Under the pieces are notes generated by a model. That model made no database searches. It saw nothing but the letters and a program-made list of their open reading frames with translations, and was not told the DNA's origin. 7,898 bases of DNA from Betaproteobacteria bacterium (lineage in GTDB: Bacteria > Pseudomonadota > Gammaproteobacteria > Burkholderiales > Eutrophovitaceae), in NCBI GenBank assembly GCA_009886305.1, contig QXZO01000103.1, forward strand, positions 1-7,898. Reading direction: 5' to 3'. Positions 1 through 5,978 of this stretch are shown here, piece by piece. Position numbers and translations under genes: made by a program. How positions within the stretch are numbered: position 1 is the first letter of the stretch; each line of letters opens with the position of its first letter.

Positions 1-123
1 AATGCAGCAGGCGCGGTAATGTTCCTCGCGTGGGGGCTGGGGAGTCATCGGCAACTACTCAAGCTGCCGGGGCTGTACCTAATGGGCGGAACCGCGATTT
101 TGGCTTGGTTGGGCATTTACTAA
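1..123 (+). CDS. C-terminal fragment of a membrane protein, cut by the left window edge
   Basis: Reading frame 1 is open from the first base to a TAA at 121-123, giving 40 residues that end ...LAWLGIY. The fragment has two hydrophobic stretches (around VMFLAWGLG and YLMGGTAILAWLGIY) separated by a short polar, basic segment (SHRQLLK). This pattern fits the last two helices of a polytopic inner-membrane protein. The start and most of the protein lie outside the window, so no family can be named. No clear terminator follows the stop: a short palindrome (GTTTGCAAAC, 133-142) lacks a T-run. It is real coding sequence on hydrophobic pattern and position only; there is no motif evidence. Confidence 0.5.
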   Translation, partial: NAAGAVMFLAWGLGSHRQLLKLPGLYLMGGTAILAWLGIY

Positions 124-284
124 CGCGGTTTTGTTTGCAAACGTCGCGCGCTATGCTTTGCATTTGATGTAACGTCTAATTGTAAGTGAGCAGCAGCTAC
201 TGAGCCGGCGGCGCTTTCCATCAGCGTCCGTGTATCCCCGCTCCGCGCTGCAAGAAGAGCCAACAGGACACCAGACCGAAACTC

Positions 285-464
285 ATGAACTTTATTCGAA
301 AATACCAGTTTGAGATCTTCGCGACACTTGGCTTTTGGTTTATCGCACTCAACGCCATTATTCCTACGGACGCTAGTGTTCTCCTCGTTGGGGGAGTTGT
401 TTCTTTTATCGTTGCCAGCAACGGATACAGGAACCGAAAAAGACGGCTAAATAATAAGAAGTGA
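285..464 (+). CDS. Small hypothetical membrane protein (59 aa)
   Basis: An ATG at 285 opens a 59-codon frame closed by TGA at 462-464. The product has a short polar N-terminus (MNFIRKYQFE), a hydrophobic segment at about residues 11-27, a short polar turn (PTD, 27-29), a second hydrophobic segment at about 31-45, and a strongly basic tail (YRNRKRRLNNKK). This suggests a helical hairpin with both ends in the cytoplasm by the positive-inside rule. The frame is closed upstream by TGA at 201-203, and ATG 285 is the first good start in it. No convincing ribosome-binding site precedes it, which lowers confidence. It converges on the rod-like gene, with 46 bases between the stops. I do not recognise a family. 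A translated small protein is favoured over chance because of the regular hydrophobic/basic layout. Confidence 0.45.
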   Translation: MNFIRKYQFEIFATLGFWFIALNAIIPTDASVLLVGGVVSFIVASNGYRNRKRRLNNKK

Positions 465-510
465 TCTAACCAGTACTTGTACGGTTTGAGGAGGGGCTGG
501 ACTTTGGGGA

Positions 511-861
511 TTAAGCTTTAAGATCGAGCAGTGCGCCTAGCATGTTGTCCGCGACTCGCAGGGTCATCAGGTTTGCGTCGTAAAGGCGTTTATTGACACC
601 CATCTCAATCGATTCCTCTAGAAGGTCAACTTCTGAAGGACGCAGGGCCCCCTCCGTGTTATCAGCTTGAAGCGCCGGTGACGCCGTTCCGTTGACTCTC
701 TCAACTTTAACTTCAACACCATATATACCAGCGACTGTCGTCACTTGCTGCTTCTGAAAGCCAACCGTCGACGCGTTAGCGATGTTATTAGCATTGGTCT
801 GTAGTTTTAACGTCGCCGCCTGAAGCCCTGAAATTGCAGCGCTATTTACCGAGCCCACCAT
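511..861 (-). CDS. Orphan flagellar rod-type protein (FlgB/FlgC/FlgG-like, short)
   Basis: This 116-residue protein carries both ends of the flagellar axial (rod/hook) family and little in between. The N-terminal signature is SAAISGLQAATLKLQTNANN followed by IANASTVGF (residues about 7-35), matching the family pattern in which a helix ends in 'N-x-A-N-x-x-T-x-G-F/Y'. The C-terminal helix (VDLLEESIEMGVNKRLYDAN then LMTLRVADNMLGALLDLKA) matches the rod-protein C-terminal domain. The central beta domain of true FlgC or FlgG is largely missing. ATG 861 was chosen over the TTG at 876 because GAGG lies six bases upstream of it. In the cell it would be expected to associate with the basal body or hook, but no other rod genes are adjacent, so the precise role is unknown. 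The intact termini argue against a decayed gene. Confidence 0.8.
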   Translation of the reverse strand: MVGSVNSAAISGLQAATLKLQTNANNIANASTVGFQKQQVTTVAGIYGVEVKVERVNGTASPALQADNTEGALRPSEVDLLEESIEMGVNKRLYDANLMTLRVADNMLGALLDLKA

Positions 862-867
862 ACCCAA

Positions 868-872
868 CCTCA
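868..872 (-). promoter_or_regulatory. Ribosome-binding site deciding the start of the rod-type gene
   Basis: On the - strand TGAGG is followed by the six bases TTGGGT and then ATG (861-859). This spacing is ideal and supports the ATG start (MVGSVNS...) over an in-frame TTG fifteen bases upstream, which would overlap this site. Confidence 0.55.
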
Positions 873-908
873 GCAAAAAACAGTCTTTAAGTGTAACTCT
901 TTTAATCC

Positions 909-918
909 TTTGCGCAAA
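909..918. repeat. Perfect 10-bp palindrome TTTGCGCAAA in the divergent region
   Basis: TTTGCGCAAA reads identically on both strands and lies about 48 bases upstream of the rod-type gene's ATG, in non-coding sequence. Its position fits an operator for that gene, but no matching regulator or second copy was found in the window. A 10-bp AT/GC palindrome can arise by chance. Confidence 0.25.
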
Positions 919-1001
919 ATAGGGGCGCTACTACTATTCTCGTAGACAACACATTGATCCAAAAGCAATACACCACGATGAGCGCCTTACCTAAACTGGA
1001 C

Positions 1002-1028
1002 GTCATTTTGATACCCCAAGTCATTTTG
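1002..1028. repeat. Direct repeat GTCATTTTG x2, 18-bp period, in the divergent intergenic region
   Basis: GTCATTTTG occurs at 1002-1010 and again at 1020-1028, exactly 18 bp apart start to start, inside the 336-base region between the rod-type gene and the cyclase. The pair is flanked by GGAC (998-1001) and GTCC (1028-1031), so the unit also has weak outward symmetry. Two tandem half-sites with a period near two helical turns are typical of AraC-type or similar activators. No cognate regulator is encoded in the window. The rest of 862-1197 shows no gene of normal size, no RNA gene and no terminator. Confidence 0.4.
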
Positions 1029-1102
1029 TCCGTTGTGTAAATAAAGTTAGAGCGCTATCGACTCGTACTAACCACTTTTGCGGGGACTAAAATGCAATCA
1101 CT

Positions 1103-1133
1103 AAGACAATGAAGTTCGGATATTAGCTATGAT
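1103..1133 (+). promoter_or_regulatory. Candidate sigma-70 type promoter for the cyclase gene (weak)
   Basis: TATGAT at 1128-1133 is a good -10 match. The only -35-like element at a usable distance is AAGACA at 1103-1108, which shares GACA with the consensus but sits 19 bases away, longer than ideal. Transcription would begin near 1140 and leave a leader of about 60 bases before ATG 1198. This is a weak prediction. The direct repeat about 75-100 bases further upstream would suit an activator site. Confidence 0.25.
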
Positions 1134-1197
1134 TTAGTTGTATTTGTTAGCTCACGTTCTATTCTTATTCATTAATAAGCTCATAGGTTCAGCCATT

Positions 1198-2214
1198 ATG
1201 GAAACAGATATTTTTAGTCAGGAAACGAAGGTGTTGTCTGAAGTTAAAAGGCTGCAAGAGGAGGGGCAATCGTCTCATGCTGACTTCAGCGCACTGGCTG
1301 ACCAATACGGGAAGTTGCTTAGAACCACAAAAAAAATAATTAAACTCAGCGATAAGAATGAGCAAAGGTTAAATCAATTAAAGCTGGAAGCTCAGGAAAC
1401 CAATGAGCAGCTAGAGGGTATGTCGTCACAACTCTCGAAATTCTTATCTCCCCAACTCTATAACTCCATTTTCTCTGGATCCAGACATGGGACACGTGTA
1501 AGCCGTCGAAAGAAACTAACGGTTTTTTTCTCTGATCTATGCGGCTTCACTAACTATGTAGAAAGCATGGAGTCCGAGGACGTTACAGACTTGTTGAATC
1601 TCTACCTTGAAACAATGACAAATATCGCATTAGAGCACGGAGCAACAATTGATAAATATATTGGCGATGGCATTATGTTGTTTTTTGGGGATCCAGAAAC
1701 TAACGGCGTGCGAGAAGATGCGGTCCAATGCGTAAATATGGCCCTAGAAATGCTACGAGCACTCGATAATCTGTCAGACGAGTGGGCCAAATACGGATTA
1801 AGAGACCAGCTCCAGATGCGGATCGGTATTGATACCGGATTCGCGACGGTTGGCAACTTCGGGTGTGAATCTCGACTAGATTATACGGCGATAGGGGCTG
1901 CAGTAAATCGAGCATCCCGGCTTGAAACGGCTGCCGATAATGGATCGATATACATATCGGAAGACACCTACAACTTAGTTAAGGATTCGATTATTGCCGA
2001 AGCACTACCGCCCATACACCTAAAGGGTATAGGGGAATTTTTAGCGCGAAAAGTAAAGAGCTCCCGTGATTCAAGTGCCATATCGATGGAGCTTGGTGAG
2101 CGCAGTGTATCGTTTGTTTTGGACAATCTGTCTGAAACTGAGCTTGACGAAGCCACGCTAAGCTTACAGAAAGCGATCGAAGACATTCAGTCGTTCAAAA
2201 TTACTGGTACCTGA
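1198..2214 (+). CDS. Class III nucleotide cyclase, predicted adenylate cyclase, with N-terminal coiled coil
   Basis: This 338-residue soluble enzyme is predicted to convert ATP to cAMP. Residues 1-80 are charged, helical and coiled-coil-like, with a conserved-looking stretch around YGKLL...KLSDKNE (37-55). The catalytic domain spans about 105-288. Visible catalytic residues are metal-binding D113 (FSDLCGF) and D157 (YIGDGIM), adenine-contacting K153, T230 in DYTAIG at the second specificity position, and transition-state N237 and R241 (VNRASR). Lys plus Thr is the class IIIb pattern, which favours ATP over GTP. A 50-residue tail follows. No membrane or sensor domain is present, so it should be controlled by a partner. 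ATG 1198 was preferred because the 20 upstream codons start at TTG 1138 and lack a ribosome-binding site; an AGG ten bases before ATG 1198 is only modest. It converges on siaB with 36 bases between the stops. Confidence 0.9.
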   Translation: METDIFSQETKVLSEVKRLQEEGQSSHADFSALADQYGKLLRTTKKIIKLSDKNEQRLNQLKLEAQETNEQLEGMSSQLSKFLSPQLYNSIFSGSRHGTRVSRRKKLTVFFSDLCGFTNYVESMESEDVTDLLNLYLETMTNIALEHGATIDKYIGDGIMLFFGDPETNGVREDAVQCVNMALEMLRALDNLSDEWAKYGLRDQLQMRIGIDTGFATVGNFGCESRLDYTAIGAAVNRASRLETAADNGSIYISEDTYNLVKDSIIAEALPPIHLKGIGEFLARKVKSSRDSSAISMELGERSVSFVLDNLSETELDEATLSLQKAIEDIQSFKITGT

Positions 2215-2250
2215 TTTTTGGGACGTCTGCTCAAGAGTCTTGTGCCAGCG

Positions 2251-2787
2251 CTAACTAACCCAGCCGCGATATACAAACAGGGCACCAAATTCGTGCGCTT
2301 GGAAGTCAAATTCAAACTTTTTGACTCTACGTGCCATCTCAATAAAACCTAGGCCCGCACCAACCGAGTCATCGGGAGGGCCATCCTTTAGGCGTTGCCG
2401 ATAAAGTTTTCGAAGCTCCTTTGCATCTTTTACGCTCAAGTCGACTAAAGTCGCCTCAAGCACATCCCGTTTCGATTCTGATACAACATTTACCGCCTCT
2501 ATTAGAAAGCCGTCATCTGCAATTGAGATCGCAATAGTGCCAACGCTGTCTCCAGTCGATTTAGTCTTTTGATGAGAGTATCGAATGATATTTTGTGCCT
2601 GCTCGATAAAAACGCCAAAAACCCTATTTGCTACTACCTCCTCCGTCTCTTTGTCAGATAATTGATGTCGAACAGGGTTGGCAATAGTCGTAAGTAAATC
2701 TTCTGTCATCGGACCGGAATAACAAAACACGGTCTTCCGTTCTTGCATGAAAGTATGGAGCCCTACAGTATCTCGTTCAATGCTCAT
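2251..2787 (-). CDS. siaB: SiaB-family protein kinase (phosphorylates SiaC)
   Basis: This 178-residue cytoplasmic protein matches the SiaB family (DUF6272), a GHKL-fold kinase that phosphorylates its partner SiaC. The ATP-binding elements are visible: an N-box-like helix, FIEQAQNIIRYS (60-71) with E62 and N66, an acidic strand-turn IADDGF (89-94), and a glycine loop VGAGLGFIEMARR (142-154). Length is normal for the family. The start at 2787 is well supported by AGGAGA at 2800-2795 with a seven-base spacer. It lies 33 bases downstream of siaC and is the last gene of the - strand cluster. In Pseudomonas the order is siaA-siaB-siaC-siaD; here B follows C. A generic anti-sigma-factor kinase is the alternative reading, but the adjacent DUF1987 and SpoIIE-type genes make SiaB the clear choice. 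Confidence 0.88.
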   Translation of the reverse strand: MSIERDTVGLHTFMQERKTVFCYSGPMTEDLLTTIANPVRHQLSDKETEEVVANRVFGVFIEQAQNIIRYSHQKTKSTGDSVGTIAISIADDGFLIEAVNVVSESKRDVLEATLVDLSVKDAKELRKLYRQRLKDGPPDDSVGAGLGFIEMARRVKKFEFDFQAHEFGALFVYRGWVS

Positions 2788-2794
2788 AAAAAGA

Positions 2795-2800
2795 TCTCCT
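2795..2800 (-). promoter_or_regulatory. Strong Shine-Dalgarno of siaB
   Basis: On the - strand AGGAGA (2800-2795) is followed by TCTTTTT and ATG (2787-2785). It is the best ribosome-binding site of the cluster. It implies that siaB is translated independently of siaC, unlike the siaA/siaC junction, where the genes overlap. Confidence 0.6.
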
Positions 2801-2820
2801 GAACTAATCTTTGAAAGTAC

Positions 2821-3201
2821 TTATCCCGCTGCCTCGGTCTCTATCGCAACCAACTCATAGGTACAATTCTCAACATCCTCCTGGAAATCCTCGCCTGCTT
2901 CCAACATCGTGTCGTCCTCTGTTCGATAGCACCACTCAATCAGAATCTCTCTGCCCGACTCCGCGTTCGCTTCTAAATATTCGAAAAAATCAAACAAGAA
3001 TTTTGCTGATGAGCTGTTGAAGTAATAGAGTTCAATTACAACTTTAAATGATCCGCTACTTATCCCCATGTTTTCTTCTAAGGCCTCCAGCACAGGGGCA
3101 GACCATTCGGAAATATTCTCTGGATAGCATTCGCCCCTTATCGAACACGACTGCTCCGTTAACTCAACATAGGGGGTTCGCTGCGTCTGCTCAAAAATCA
3201 T
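2821..3201 (-). CDS. siaC: SiaC-family regulatory phosphoprotein (DUF1987)
   Basis: This 126-residue acidic protein matches the DUF1987/SiaC family, which has an anti-sigma-antagonist-like fold and is the switch component of the Sia pathway. Hallmarks are the N-terminal TPYVELTEQSCSIRGECYPEN (the family's 'tP.i.l....l.i.G.syPEN' pattern, residues 9-29) and the core IELYYFNSSSAKFLFDFFEY (56-75). In Pseudomonas SiaC the SiaB-phosphorylated residue is a Thr in the equivalent 'YFNTSS' motif; here the position appears to be Ser63. Unphosphorylated SiaC binds and activates a cyclase through its stalk. The start overlaps the siaA stop as ATGA (3201-3198), so the two are probably translationally coupled and made at linked levels. 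The C-terminus is acidic. Family assignment is secure; the phosphosite is inferred by alignment from memory. Confidence 0.9.
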   Translation of the reverse strand: MIFEQTQRTPYVELTEQSCSIRGECYPENISEWSAPVLEALEENMGISSGSFKVVIELYYFNSSSAKFLFDFFEYLEANAESGREILIEWCYRTEDDTMLEAGEDFQEDVENCTYELVAIETEAAG

Positions 3202-5450
3202 AATTTGTCTCCACTTGCTCGAGCGTCTGGCTCTATTACTGTTGTTTCGTTAAGTGAAAATGATAGGAGTGTGAGGTCGTCCCTAAAAGGAGCACTACCT
3301 CGGTATAAATCGACACTATTCATTATTTTTTCGACAATATACTTAGGCGTCCTATCTGTTGCCTGCTGAAGAAGTTTAAGCACTCTCCGTCGACCAAATG
3401 CGATTGGCTTCTCTTCTGGACTCATGACGTCCGTGATGCCGTCAGTGAGCATTACAAATGCACCAGCTGGATCAGAGATTTCATGGGTGGTGTATTCGAA
3501 GCCCTCTCTCATTCGAGTGGACCCAACTGACTTACGATCGCCACTTGTTTCCGAGGCTCCACCGGTTTGGACTTGGAATATGGATGCCTTAGCACCTGCA
3601 AACTCTAGCCTTCTCTCGTCTCGATAATAGATACAAACACCCCCATCAAAACCCTCTTCATTGGTATTTTTCTGGTCTGTCCGGCTTAACGTATCTTTCA
3701 GTAGCATATTTACCTGTGACAGGTATTGACCCGCGCTCTGGTACTGATCGGGGGTTATCGCCTTATCGAGGTGGCTTCGCGCAATAATGGATAAGAAGGC
3801 GCCCGGCACTCCATGGCCTGTGCAGTCAACGACTGCAATGTAGACCTTGTCAGGTAAATCTTTGATAAAATAAATATCCCCGCCAACTAAATCACGCGGT
3901 CGCCATTCAACATTTATATCGATGTCACCGGGGTATGTTTTGGGTAAGAGAGCATTCTGTAGCTTAGCGGCGTAACGAATCGAGCTATTAATCTCGTCCT
4001 TAGCGATCACTAACTCGTGAGTTCTAGCGTCAATTAATGTAGTTACCTCGTCTGACATTTTAGAGAACGCTTTGGACATGATTTCAATTGAGGCATTCTC
4101 CTTCTCCTCATCGGTGCCAGTGGAAAGTGCGGTTCTCATATCGTCTATCTCGGATAGAAGCATTGATCGAGCGCTGCCCTCTAGCTGCTCAGAAAGGGAC
4201 GACATTTTTTCAAACATAATTCCATCTCTTTCATCCCGCCGCTTAGCTCGATCTCTTCTTTGCACCTCGGATTCAACTCTATGCAGTCTGTATTCGTTAA
4301 TGGCTTTTTGAAGCCTACCAACCTCGTCGTAACGTGATGACAACCATCCTCGCTTGAGGTTTTGTTCACTCAGATCCCCCGCGCCCATTTTTTCGAGCGC
4401 AGAAATAGCTTCTAAAATTCGGTTAAAAGAACTGGAGGTCACAAAAAATGTTAGCAGTAAAATGAGCGCAGCCATTCCGGCGAAGAGCAGCTGTGATTGC
4501 CGCTCCGAGTCCTTAAGCACTGCAAGCAGCTCGCTCTGATCATCAAAGAGGAGGATCCTCAGCTCACTTGCACGTATATTTTTGCTGAGAGGTATTGAGG
4601 AGATGCGAGAGCCTAATGAATCGTTAATGTAGCTGTATTGGAAAACACTGTTCAAACGAGAGTGAGAAAAGCTGTCTGCGATCAACTCGCTCAACTCAGT
4701 GTTGGGCTCCTCATCATAGTAGTCTTCGAACGTAAGTGGCGTGTCACCGACGGCGATCGCTGCTTGCACCTCAAAGTTTTCAGCAAACATCTCAAGGCTA
4801 TCGATAATATTCCTCCCCAGAACGATCACCCCGATAGTCGCTTCTGCCTCGTCTTTAAGGGCGAAAGAAAGAGTGTCATTGACTGACAAGGGTTTTTCTT
4901 CGTTTAGGTCTTTTATCTGAACCACTTTCCTTGAAGAGTATTTGTCTAGTGACTTCGCAAATCCGCCAAAATTGAGGAAGTAGTCCGGTGACGCTGATTC
5001 AGCACATGGATCCACTCCAACAACGTAAAGAGATGATTCGCAGTACAGCTGTAGCCCCCGATTGTCATAAGCTATTGCAAACGTGAGCTGCTCTGAATCA
5101 ATAACGTCAGAAAAAACAGATGCCATCAGATCACTGACAGCTTTCCCATCTTTGGATTTAAGCGCCTGGAACAGTGGATTGCTGTCGCTACCTGAGCCGA
5201 ATGAGTTCACGGAAGGGTCCCAAAGATCTATATTTTCATAGGTGCCGTCTAAGGGATCGAAAACCAATAGCTTATCCGCAAACTCAATATCCATATTACT
5301 TATCCAGGCAGAGCTATGGGCGGTAATGCTTTCTTGGGCGCTGTACTTTCTATTTGCTTTATTGATTTCTTGGGAAGCAAAAAAACTGGTTAGGAACAGA
5401 AAACCAACACCAACTATTATAATCCCGATAATCCTTGTTTTAATCTTCAT
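3198..5450 (-). CDS. siaA: SiaA-type membrane sensor phosphatase (sensor-TM-HAMP-SpoIIE/PP2C)
   Basis: This 750-residue inner-membrane protein is expected to dephosphorylate SiaC when its periplasmic domain is stimulated. Order of parts: TM1 (about 7-24), a periplasmic sensor of nearly 300 residues (25-320) with a possible disulfide C137/C149, TM2 (about 321-342), a HAMP-like linker (343-400), a helical coiled-coil segment (400-500), and a PP2C-like SpoIIE domain (about 510-735). Metal-site aspartates are visible: D525 (VGGDIYF), D542 (VVDCTGHGVPGAF), D602 (GFDGGV), D670 (LTDGITD) and D724/D725 (FRDDLTLLSFSL). It is longer than Pseudomonas SiaA (663 aa, from memory). The start ATG 5450 follows GGGGA by eight bases. 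It lies 59 bases after the TonB_C gene and shares four bases with siaC. All catalytic residues are present, so it should be active. Confidence 0.92.
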   Translation of the reverse strand: MKIKTRIIGIIIVGVGFLFLTSFFASQEINKANRKYSAQESITAHSSAWISNMDIEFADKLLVFDPLDGTYENIDLWDPSVNSFGSGSDSNPLFQALKSKDGKAVSDLMASVFSDVIDSEQLTFAIAYDNRGLQLYCESSLYVVGVDPCAESASPDYFLNFGGFAKSLDKYSSRKVVQIKDLNEEKPLSVNDTLSFALKDEAEATIGVIVLGRNIIDSLEMFAENFEVQAAIAVGDTPLTFEDYYDEEPNTELSELIADSFSHSRLNSVFQYSYINDSLGSRISSIPLSKNIRASELRILLFDDQSELLAVLKDSERQSQLLFAGMAALILLLTFFVTSSSFNRILEAISALEKMGAGDLSEQNLKRGWLSSRYDEVGRLQKAINEYRLHRVESEVQRRDRAKRRDERDGIMFEKMSSLSEQLEGSARSMLLSEIDDMRTALSTGTDEEKENASIEIMSKAFSKMSDEVTTLIDARTHELVIAKDEINSSIRYAAKLQNALLPKTYPGDIDINVEWRPRDLVGGDIYFIKDLPDKVYIAVVDCTGHGVPGAFLSIIARSHLDKAITPDQYQSAGQYLSQVNMLLKDTLSRTDQKNTNEEGFDGGVCIYYRDERRLEFAGAKASIFQVQTGGASETSGDRKSVGSTRMREGFEYTTHEISDPAGAFVMLTDGITDVMSPEEKPIAFGRRRVLKLLQQATDRTPKYIVEKIMNSVDLYRGSAPFRDDLTLLSFSLNETTVIEPDARASGDKL

Positions 5451-5509
5451 TAGGCGTGTCCCCGTTCATCTTAATCTTACATTGCGCGTTGTTTGCCACC
5501 TTGGACCGA

Positions 5510-5905
5510 TCACTGAAGTTTAAATTTTAAGCGCGAACTTACATTGGACACGTAAACAGGCTGCCCATTAAGCTTAGGTGGGTCTAAGCGCATTCGCTCA
5601 AAATAAAGGACTGCAGCTTTATCAAAGACAAGTCTCGGCTCAGACTCGGCTACCCGAAGATCAATCATTTGTCCTTCTTCATTGACATCAAATTTGAGTT
5701 GGACAAAACCCTCAGCGTTCATCCGTTGAGCGCGACGCGGGTACTTTAATTTTGCCGTTGCGCTGATCCTTATCTTCACTTCTTCTCCCGATGGGGCGGT
5801 CCCAGTGAAGTAGCTGCCCGCCTGTTGGGAAGTTGCGACATTTGAAGAAACCATCAGACATGTAACAAAAAACGCCTTAACTATAAGGAACTTGGAAATT
5901 TTCAT
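5510..5905 (-). CDS. Secreted stand-alone TonB C-terminal domain protein
   Basis: This 131-residue protein has a signal peptide (basic MKISK, hydrophobic FLIVKAFFVTCLMVSS, then polar NVATSQQ; probable cleavage near residues 24-27) and then a single TonB_C domain (about 50-130). Domain marks are KYPRRAQRMNAEGFVQLKFD (54-73), with the family's 'yP..A....eG.V.l.f.v' pattern, and VLYFERMRLDPPKLNGQPV (99-117). It lacks the N-terminal membrane anchor and proline-rich spacer of true TonB, so it cannot itself couple to ExbB/ExbD and probably acts as a free periplasmic domain. It is the first gene of the - strand cluster, 59 bases ahead of siaA, with no terminator between. A role as a periplasmic partner of the SiaA sensor domain is possible but is guesswork from position. 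Confidence 0.82.
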   Translation of the reverse strand: MKISKFLIVKAFFVTCLMVSSNVATSQQAGSYFTGTAPSGEEVKIRISATAKLKYPRRAQRMNAEGFVQLKFDVNEEGQMIDLRVAESEPRLVFDKAAVLYFERMRLDPPKLNGQPVYVSNVSSRLKFKLQ

Positions 5906-5934
5906 ACATCAGCTCTCTTTCTAAATTTGTTTTA

Positions 5935-5978
5935 GCGACCAGCACTTCCCAAGCTTGCTTGGCCAGTCGCAGTTTTTT
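5935..5978 (+). terminator. Hairpin followed by a T-run in the divergent region
   Basis: CCAAGC-TT-GCTTGG (5949-5962) is a perfect 6-bp stem. It sits inside a second arm pair, GCGAC (5935-5939) and GTCGC (5966-5970), and AGTTTTTT follows to 5978. Read on + it looks like an intrinsic terminator, yet no + strand gene lies upstream of it: the TonB_C gene runs the other way. Read on - it would be a leader hairpin ending about 30 bases before the TonB_C start, with only a poor T-run after it. A 5' leader structure of the sia cluster, or the end of a short unannotated + transcript, are the two readings. Apart from this hairpin the 231 bases between the divergent genes (5906-6136) show no convincing gene. 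Confidence 0.4.

Noticed and set aside
996..1012. CTGG...TTGAT resembling a sigma-54 (-24/-12) promoter upstream of the cyclase.
   Set aside because: GG and TTG are present at nearly the right spacing, but the essential GC of the -12 element is GA and the CAC after GG is missing.
1138..1197. A 20-codon N-terminal extension of the cyclase from TTG 1138, which would add a hydrophobic segment (LLAHVLFLFI).
   Set aside because: There is no ribosome-binding site, the start codon is TTG directly after an in-frame stop, and the downstream ATG begins a typical soluble coiled-coil protein. N-terminal extensions like this are common artefacts of longest-frame calling.
1600..2190. Several open frames of 70-85 codons on the - strand inside the cyclase gene.
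   Set aside because: They lie opposite a gene with clear catalytic motifs, share no domain pattern and have no ribosome-binding sites.
2215..2250. CAAGAGTCTTG as a bidirectional terminator between the cyclase and siaB.
   Set aside because: A 5-bp stem with a one-base loop cannot form a stable hairpin and no T-run follows on either strand.
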